Shown here one piece after another: positions 1 to 4,839 of a stretch of DNA of 7,031 nucleotides. The translations under genes and the position numbers were made by a program. Under the pieces are notes generated by a model, which worked only from the letters and a program-made list of their open reading frames with translations, was not told the DNA's origin and searched no databases. The DNA is from Phycisphaeraceae bacterium (lineage in GTDB: Bacteria; Planctomycetota; Phycisphaerae; Phycisphaerales; Zrk34). Every line of letters begins with the position of its first letter. The stretch's first letter is position 1. The DNA is taken from positions 1 through 7,031 of the forward strand of contig JANQJT010000272.1 in NCBI GenBank assembly GCA_028281485.1. Reading direction: 5' to 3'.

Positions 1-1
1 G

Positions 2-622
2 ATCTACCAGGTGGACAGCCCGCTGAAGATGTCCCTGCTGGGTCGCACGATCGACGACGCCGTGGGCGAGGCGTACGACAAGGTCGCCGCCATCCTCGAG
101 ATCGGCTTCCCCGGCGGCCCCATCGTCGACAAGCTCGCACAGACCGGCGACCCGACCGCCATCCGCTTCCCGCGCACCATGCTCGACGCCGATTCGCTGG
201 ACTTCTCGTTCAGCGGGATCAAGACCGCCGTGCTCTACGAGGTACGCGGCAAGCCCACCGGTCGCGGGCGCGACGCGGTGTTCGAGCGCGACGCGTCGGA
301 ACTATCCGATACCCAGCGGGCCGACATCTGCGCCAGCTTCCAGGCCGCGGCGATCGACGTGCTGATCAAGAAGATGCAGCGAGCACTCGACCGAATCGAC
401 GCGAAGACGCTGGTCATCGGTGGCGGTGTCAGCGCCAACTCGCTGTTGCGCAGCAGCGTCGAACAGCTCGGCGCCGAGCGCAACCTCGACGTGCGCGTGC
501 CCGCCATGGGGTACTGTCTCGACAACGCCGCGATGATCGCGGGGCTGGGATATCAGCACTTCATCGAAAACGATTTGGCGGACCTGGAACTGGCGGCGCT
601 GGCTACGACGGACCTGCGTTAG
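2..622 (+). CDS. tsaD: tRNA N6-adenosine threonylcarbamoyltransferase TsaD, C-terminal part (5' end outside window)
   Basis: TsaD transfers the threonylcarbamoyl group from threonylcarbamoyl-AMP to A37 of tRNAs that read ANN codons, working in the cytoplasm with TsaB and TsaE. The visible 206 codons cover roughly the last 60% of a usual TsaD of about 340 residues. Family signatures appear in order: GRTIDDAVGEAYDK, GFPGGPIVDKLA, DFSFSGIKTAV, VIGGGVSANSLLR and DNAAMIAGLGY. The Asp of DNAAM (codon 521-523) is the C-terminal metal ligand of the family. The N-terminal HxxxH metal motif lies upstream of the window and cannot be checked. The frame is open from base 2, and the GTG at 11 is an internal Val, not a start. 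It ends at TAG 620-622, inside the 3' end of the convergent permease gene, with no terminator hairpin between them. Nothing in the visible part looks damaged. Confidence 0.96.
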   Translation: MYQVDSPLKMSLLGRTIDDAVGEAYDKVAAILEIGFPGGPIVDKLAQTGDPTAIRFPRTMLDADSLDFSFSGIKTAVLYEVRGKPTGRGRDAVFERDASELSDTQRADICASFQAAAIDVLIKKMQRALDRIDAKTLVIGGGVSANSLLRSSVEQLGAERNLDVRVPAMGYCLDNAAMIAGLGYQHFIENDLADLELAALATTDLR

Positions 623-2435
623 CGGTCAGCGGCCAGACCAAGGGGATCAGAATCAGCGCCAGCACCGCGATCGCCAGCGACATCGGCAGTCCGATGCGCA
701 GGTAATCGGAGAAACGATAGCCACCGGGACCGTACACCATGAGGTTGGTGGGGTAACCGATCGGCGTGGCCAGCGTGGTCGCCGAGGCGATCAGGATCGC
801 CATGACATAGGGCATCAAACTGACGTCGAGGTGTTCGCCGCTGCAGATCATCAGCGCCACCGGCAGCACCAATATCGCCGCGGCCTTGCTGGTCACCATC
901 GCCGCCAGCACCATCGTCATCACGTACACCAGCACCAGCGCCAGGTACGGGCTGTCACCAGACATGGCAATGATCCCGTTGCCCAGCGCATCCGCCAGGC
1001 CGCTGGTTTCCATCGCCTTGCCCAGACCCAGCGCCGCGGCGATCACGATCAACACCGACCAGTCGATCGCGCCGCGACCGGCCGACGACGAGACGCATCG
1101 CGTACCCAGCATCAGCCCCGCCGCTGCCAGCGCCGCGTAAAAGATCGGCACGCCCGCCGTCACCACCGCCACCATCACCGCGAGGATGCCGATCGCCACC
1201 GGCGCACGCTCGTGCCGCGGCGGCGTCGAGCCCTCCACCTGACTGACCAGGTAGAAGTCGCGGCTGTTGCGCTGGTCGGCCACGAACGTGGGGGTCGTCT
1301 CCAGCAGCAGCGTGTCGCCGGCCTGCAGCGTGATGTCACCGATCTTCTTGTTGATACGCTCACCGTTGCGGTGCACCGCGATCACCGCCGCGTTGTACAC
1401 CGTGCGGAACCGCCCCTCCTTGATCGTCCTGCCGCGCAGCGGGCAGGAGTTCGACACCACCGCCTCGATCAAACACCGACTCCGACGGGGCGTGTCCAGT
1501 TTGAACACCTGGTTGGTCGCCGGCGAAAGGCCGCGGATCTTCTGCAGATCGACGATCGACTCGACGATCCCCACGAAAACCAGCCGATCGTTACCCAGCA
1601 GCGTCTGGGTCGGCGCGACGGGGGCGTAGATGTTGCCCTCGCGCTCGATCTCCACGAGGTACGCGTTGGGCAGGTTACGCAGACCCGCCTGCTCGATGGT
1701 CTGCCCCACCAGGGGCCCGGCCTCATCCACCATCAACTCCACCGTGTACTCGCGCGGATCGCCCAGCGTCTCCGACGCCGGCCGACGGTTCGACAGCAGG
1801 AACCTGCTGGTCAGCATCACAAAACCGATGCCCAACAGACACACCGGCACACCCACCACCGCCATCTCAAACATCCCCAGTCCGGACGGGTCGATCCCCG
1901 CGATGGGTTGGTTCTCCTCGGCGGCCTGGCGGGCGTGGTCGATGATCCAGCCGTTGATGATGAGGTTCGTGCTCGTGCCCACCAGCGTGCACGCGCCGCC
2001 CAGGATCGACGCGTAGCTCAGCGGCAACAACAGCTTCGACGGAGACAGGTTGCACTTCTTCGCCCAGTCGCTGATCACCGGCATCATCATCGCCACCAGT
2101 GGCGTGTTGTTCATGAACGCGCTGATGACCGCCACGGGAAACATGATCCGAGACTGCGCGGATATCAGAGACCGCGGCCGGCCCAGCACGCGCGACGCTA
2201 CCCACGTCATCCCACCGGTGTCTCGCAACCCCGCCGCCACCACGAACAGCACCGCGATGGTCCAGATGCCCTCGTTGGCGAACCCGTGCAGCAGCTGGCC
2301 GGAATCGATCACACCGGTCAATAGCAGCACCGTCACCGCCGCGGCGAGGATCAGGTCCGCAGCGTATCGGGTGAACGTCATCAGCCCCAGGGCTGCGAGA
2401 ATCACGCTTAAAGTCAGGTAGGCCTCCCAGCCCAT
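603..2435 (-). CDS. SLC13/DASS-family anion permease with two central RCK_C (TrkA-C) domains
   Basis: This is a probable inner-membrane transporter for sulfate or a related anion or dicarboxylate; the substrate cannot be read from sequence. It has 610 residues. The N-terminal membrane half (about 5-210) has the first signature NNT at 109-111 (FMNNTPLVAMMMP) and GTSTNLIINGW from 153. Two cytosolic RCK_C-like domains follow, about 228-300 (EYTVELMV...LVGQTIEQAGLR) and 320-398 (PLRGRTIKEGRFR). The C-terminal membrane half (about 411-602) ends with TPIGYPTNLMVYGPGGYRFS at 557-576, a hallmark of this subfamily. The second signature, usually an S/T-N-T/N triad, reads TSK (515-517), which is odd. 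I chose ATG 2433-2435 because GGAG stands 7 nt upstream. The frame extends 16 codons further to a GTG at 2483, but that has no ribosome site and adds a non-hydrophobic stretch. RCK_C domains in relatives are thought to bind a regulatory ligand. Confidence 0.9.
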   Translation of the reverse strand: MGWEAYLTLSVILAALGLMTFTRYAADLILAAAVTVLLLTGVIDSGQLLHGFANEGIWTIAVLFVVAAGLRDTGGMTWVASRVLGRPRSLISAQSRIMFPVAVISAFMNNTPLVAMMMPVISDWAKKCNLSPSKLLLPLSYASILGGACTLVGTSTNLIINGWIIDHARQAAEENQPIAGIDPSGLGMFEMAVVGVPVCLLGIGFVMLTSRFLLSNRRPASETLGDPREYTVELMVDEAGPLVGQTIEQAGLRNLPNAYLVEIEREGNIYAPVAPTQTLLGNDRLVFVGIVESIVDLQKIRGLSPATNQVFKLDTPRRSRCLIEAVVSNSCPLRGRTIKEGRFRTVYNAAVIAVHRNGERINKKIGDITLQAGDTLLLETTPTFVADQRNSRDFYLVSQVEGSTPPRHERAPVAIGILAVMVAVVTAGVPIFYAALAAAGLMLGTRCVSSSAGRGAIDWSVLIVIAAALGLGKAMETSGLADALGNGIIAMSGDSPYLALVLVYVMTMVLAAMVTSKAAAILVLPVALMICSGEHLDVSLMPYVMAILIASATTLATPIGYPTNLMVYGPGGYRFSDYLRIGLPMSLAIAVLALILIPLVWPLTANAGPS

Positions 2436-2442
2436 AAAGCCA

Positions 2443-2446
2443 CTCC
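2443..2446 (-). promoter_or_regulatory. Shine-Dalgarno GGAG that sets the permease start
   Basis: On the minus strand GGAG lies 7 nt before ATG 2435-2433. It is the only good ribosome site near the gene's 5' end and argues against the upstream GTG at 2483. A perfect palindrome CCCGCGGG (2456-2463) sits just upstream in the presumed leader; I see no function for it. Confidence 0.6.
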
Positions 2447-2492
2447 AACAAAATCCCCGCGGGTATCCTATTTCTTCGGGCACAGATTAACG

Positions 2493-2498
2493 TATCAT
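2493..2498 (+). promoter_or_regulatory. Candidate -10 element for a leaderless lipoprotein mRNA
   Basis: TATCAT matches the sigma-70 -10 consensus at 5 of 6 positions and ends 6 nt before ATG 2505. Transcription would therefore start at or next to the A of the start codon, giving a leaderless message. This fits the lack of any Shine-Dalgarno sequence before the ATG. No convincing -35 is seen at 16-18 bp spacing. The element is inferred from position and sequence only. Confidence 0.35.
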
Positions 2499-2504
2499 CG
2501 TCAC

Positions 2505-3248
2505 ATGGTGACGCGTTTCATGCAAATCTGCGGCACGCTGCTGATCGCGAGCCTGACGGTCTTCTCAGCCGCCTGCGAGCAGCACCTGGCTTACGACGAC
2601 GCCCCGGCTGTCTTCCAGCCGCTGTTGTTGACACCGCTGAATGACGCTCCCCTGCCGCCGGAAACAGGCCGCGTCGTACACCAGCCCGTCTCGGGCACGA
2701 TCCGATACGAGCACGTCAACGCCCCCGACGCTGAGCCCTTCATCGTGCGGTGGGAATCGGCTGAGGGTCAAGGCGACGGGCTGTGGCGCGTGCACGAGCC
2801 GGCCCGTCGAAAGATCAGTCACGTCCGGATCACCGAGGCCGGCCAGGTCCAATTGCACGCCGTCGAAGACCTCAAACACAACGTCATCACCCGATTCAGC
2901 GAGCCTCTTGTCTCACTGGAACCCACCCTCAAGGCGGGCCAATCTCTCACCACCCAGTCCCAAGCCATCGTCTACCACCGCGACAGGCCCGACCAGGTCC
3001 GTGAGCGCGGCTCGAGTCGTATGACCGTGACATACCTCGGCACTCAGCGGATTCAACCGCCAAGCGGTGCACGGGATTGCGTCGTCTTCTCCCTGATCTA
3101 TGACGGAAAGTTTCAATTTGCGTCGGTACGTAGCGCCACGCGTAGCTGGTATTCGCAAGGCAATGAAATCGCAAGATATTACGAAGAAAAGGGCACGGCT
3201 TTATTCGTCCCGTGGCAAGAAACGTACGCGATAACACTTCGGGACTGA
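2505..3248 (+). CDS. Putative lipoprotein of unknown function
   Basis: I do not recognise a named family. The 247-residue product starts with a typical export signal: Arg at 4, a hydrophobic core (about 8-20), then SAAC with Cys 24 as the likely lipidated residue. Ser at -3 is less usual than Leu but tolerated. The mature part alternates polar and hydrophobic residues with few long helices, suggesting a beta-rich fold. The last 60 residues (DCVVFSLIYDGKFQF ... RSWYSQGNEIARYYEEKG) recall the ending of DUF3108/TapB-like periplasmic proteins, where a W-Y/F-x-x-G segment precedes a final strand; that likeness is weak. Expected location is the periplasm, anchored to a membrane. ATG 2505 has no Shine-Dalgarno site; ATG 2520 (Met 6) is an alternative start that keeps the signal core. 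The gene is divergent from the permease, with 69 bp between starts. The 3' third is clearly AT-richer than the 5' part. Confidence 0.75.
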   Translation: MVTRFMQICGTLLIASLTVFSAACEQHLAYDDAPAVFQPLLLTPLNDAPLPPETGRVVHQPVSGTIRYEHVNAPDAEPFIVRWESAEGQGDGLWRVHEPARRKISHVRITEAGQVQLHAVEDLKHNVITRFSEPLVSLEPTLKAGQSLTTQSQAIVYHRDRPDQVRERGSSRMTVTYLGTQRIQPPSGARDCVVFSLIYDGKFQFASVRSATRSWYSQGNEIARYYEEKGTALFVPWQETYAITLRD

Positions 3249-3453
3249 CGCATTACATCGCTCGCAAGCCTCGCATTCGCAAATAATTGCTGCACAAAGC
3301 CGAACATTGTCGCAATATTATTGGCTGCGATTCCGATCGGCGTGTATCTTATGTCTATCTGGCCGCAGTCGTGAAGGGGGCTTTTGCAGGATACGCAACG
3401 CAGCCAACACCCCAAAACACATCCGAGAACGAGTACATGATCACTAGGAGGCA
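3249..3453 (+). other. Non-coding stretch, AT-rich for this window; long 3' UTR or possible small RNA
   Basis: No convincing gene lies here. The one frame of note (TTG 3287 to stop 3469) has no ribosome site and no recognisable protein features. On the + strand a weak promoter-like pair, TTGGCT (3321-3326) and TATCTT (3345-3350) with 18 bp spacing, would start RNA near 3357. That RNA would be about 130 nt and end at the terminator at 3487. Alternatively the whole stretch is the 3' UTR of the lipoprotein gene. Both readings are inferences. Confidence 0.3.
3299..3341 (+). repeat. Interrupted inverted repeat (possible RNA hairpin)
   Basis: GCCGA (3299-3303) pairs with TCGGC (3337-3341), and inside it TCGCA (3310-3314) pairs with TGCGA (3326-3330). 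The two helices are separated by symmetric 6-nt internal loops, with an 11-nt apical loop. Two nested perfect 5-bp arms in an untranslated region are suggestive but could be chance. The right arm overlaps the spacer of the candidate promoter at 3321-3350, so the hairpin and that promoter would not both belong to the same RNA. Confidence 0.3.
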
Positions 3454-3487
3454 CAACCGCGATGGATAGACCATCTCGGTTGTTTTT
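3454..3487 (+). terminator. Strong intrinsic terminator reading rightward
   Basis: The left arm 3454-3465 (CAACCGCGATGG) pairs with the right arm 3471-3482 (CCATCTCGGTTG) over 12 positions with one C/T mismatch. The loop is ATAGA, and five T follow directly (3483-3487). On the minus strand the hairpin is followed by GTGCC rather than T residues, so it is directional. It ends rightward transcription of the lipoprotein gene, or of a small RNA, just before mqnE would be entered in antisense. Confidence 0.85.
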
Positions 3488-3503
3488 CATCCGTCGTCAC
3501 GAA

Positions 3504-4652
3504 TCAGACGTGTTCGAGTGAGGCATCCGCCAAACGCCAAGCCGCCCCATCCCGCGCAACCCGACGGTAGAGCGTGTCACGCTCGATCGGCTCAAACCCC
3601 GCCTCGGCGATCGCGCGACGCAGATGACCGGCCGACATCTCTTGGTGCGTCGAGCCGTCCCGCTTGACCTTCGTGATGTCGTACCAGACGACCGTGCCAT
3701 CGATGTCGTCCACACCGAACTGCAACGCCAGTTGGCTGAGCTCGATGGTCTGCATGATCCAGAACGCCTTGACGTGGTCGAAGTTGTCCAGCACCAATCG
3801 GCTGATCGCCATCATCTTCAAGTCATCCAGCCCCGTCGGCCCCGGCAGGTGTCGCAGCTTCGACTCACCGGGCACAAACGGCAGCGGAATGACCGTCTGG
3901 AAGCGGCCGGGCCAGCCTCGCTCGATCGCGCGGTCCTGCGCCTCGCGCAGCAGCATGAGGTGACCGATGCGGTCGTCGATTGATTCGATGTGGCCGTAGA
4001 GGATCGTGGCGTTGGACATCAGGCCCAGCTCGTGCGCCACGTCGTGCACCTCGAGCCACTTGTCGCTGCGGATCTTGCCCTTGTACGCCTCGTCGTGACA
4101 GCGGTCGTCGAAGACCTCCGCCCCGCCGCCGGGCAGCGAACCCAGCCCCGCGTCCCGCAGGTCACCGAGCACGCCGGCCAGATCGTTCGGTCGCTTGTCG
4201 ATGCGCGCCAGGTGAACGATCTCCACCGCGGTGAACGCCTTGATGTGCAGATGCGGGTACTCGCCCCGTATCGCTTCGAGCATGTCGGTGTAGTAACTGA
4301 AAGGCAGGTAGGGGTGCAGACCGCCGACCATGTGGATCTCGGTCGCCCCCGCCTCACGCGCGTCGCGTGCCTGGGCACGGGCATCGTCGGTCGAGAACTC
4401 GTACGCGCCCGCCTCGCCACGCTTGCGGTAGAAGTCGCAGAAGTGGCAGCTCAGCGCACAGACGTTGGAGTAGTTGAAGTGGCGGTTGACGTTGTAGTAG
4501 GCGGCGTTGCCGTGCATCCGACGGCGGACCCGATCGGCCAGGCGCCCGATGGTCCACACGTCGTGCGAGTCGAACAGCGCGCGGGCGTCGTCTGCGGTCA
4601 GCCGCTCGCCGGCGTCGACCTTGTCTGAGACGGTTTTCAGGTTCAAATCCAC
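3504..4652 (-). CDS. mqnE: Aminodeoxyfutalosine synthase MqnE (radical SAM)
   Basis: MqnE joins the radical made from S-adenosylmethionine to 3-[(1-carboxyvinyl)oxy]benzoate (the MqnA product), forming aminodeoxyfutalosine in the futalosine route to menaquinone; it acts in the cytosol. With the start used here the protein has 382 residues, normal for the family. The [4Fe-4S] cluster motif is CALSCHFC (Cys 65, 69, 72). MqnE-type signatures are GNAAYYNVNRHFNYSNVC, GATEIHMVGGLHP (103-114 region), HIKAFTAVEI, LPGGGAEVF (173-181), SNATILYGHIE, PTGLDDLK, SRLVLDNF and GVDDIDGTVV (313-322). GLHP and GGGAE point to MqnE rather than the related MqnC. No ATG fits the N terminus. GTG 4650-4652 is preceded by GAGGG 8 nt upstream, and a -10-like site lies about 35 bp upstream. 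The frame stays open to a TTG at 4733, but those extra residues look unlike the family. No other menaquinone gene is in the window. Confidence 0.93.
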   Translation of the reverse strand: MDLNLKTVSDKVDAGERLTADDARALFDSHDVWTIGRLADRVRRRMHGNAAYYNVNRHFNYSNVCALSCHFCDFYRKRGEAGAYEFSTDDARAQARDAREAGATEIHMVGGLHPYLPFSYYTDMLEAIRGEYPHLHIKAFTAVEIVHLARIDKRPNDLAGVLGDLRDAGLGSLPGGGAEVFDDRCHDEAYKGKIRSDKWLEVHDVAHELGLMSNATILYGHIESIDDRIGHLMLLREAQDRAIERGWPGRFQTVIPLPFVPGESKLRHLPGPTGLDDLKMMAISRLVLDNFDHVKAFWIMQTIELSQLALQFGVDDIDGTVVWYDITKVKRDGSTHQEMSAGHLRRAIAEAGFEPIERDTLYRRVARDGAAWRLADASLEHV

Positions 4653-4660
4653 TGTTGGCA

Positions 4661-4665
4661 CCCTC
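4661..4665 (-). promoter_or_regulatory. Shine-Dalgarno GAGGG that sets the mqnE GTG start
   Basis: GAGGG on the minus strand is 8 nt before the GTG at 4652-4650. It favours this start over GTG 4661 (which it overlaps), TTG 4646 and the far upstream TTG 4733. Confidence 0.5.
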
Positions 4666-4685
4666 TGCCTGGCTTCAAACGCGAC

Positions 4686-4691
4686 ATCATA
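4686..4691 (-). promoter_or_regulatory. Candidate -10 element of mqnE
   Basis: On the minus strand the bases read TATGAT, 5 of 6 matches to the -10 consensus. Transcription would begin near 4679, giving a leader of about 27 nt that contains the GAGGG ribosome site. The hexamer 17 bp upstream (TCGAAG) is a poor -35. If this is the promoter, any start upstream of about 4679 is excluded. Confidence 0.35.
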
Positions 4692-4776
4692 GCCGCTCGC
4701 TTCCGCCGCTTCGAGGCGACCGAAACGACACAATCGTTACAGGCCGCACAACAGGCTCGTTTTCACCATCTTCCAT

Positions 4777-4797
4777 CGCCCGCGGTGGACGCCCGCG
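4777..4797. repeat. Short direct repeat CGCCCGCG in the mqnE / coiled-coil gene divergent region
   Basis: CGCCCGCG occurs at 4777-4784 and again at 4790-4797, 13 bp start to start, within the 187-bp region between the divergent starts. Paired half-sites near one helical turn can be operators, but in GC-rich DNA this may be chance. Confidence 0.2.
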
Positions 4798-4839
4798 TGA
4801 GACGAATGGGATATTTAGAAAAACAAAGCGAGCCTCACG

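Noticed and set aside
831..2324. A 497-codon + strand frame antisense to the permease gene, His/Arg/Gln-rich
   Set aside because: It is the in-register complement of a well-recognised permease, open for the same codon-bias reason; it has no recognisable domain.
3287..3469. A 60-codon + strand frame beginning with TTG
   Set aside because: It has no ribosome site, no recognisable protein features, and it ends inside the terminator hairpin.
3990..4628. A 212-codon + strand frame antisense to mqnE
   Set aside because: mqnE is unambiguous on the other strand and this product shows no family features.
4809..4827. AT-rich GATATTTAGAAAAACAAAG as the promoter of the coiled-coil gene
   Set aside because: TATTTA could be a -10, but no -35 is seen at proper spacing. 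It is also near the only AT-rich run of that region, so I do not list it as a feature.
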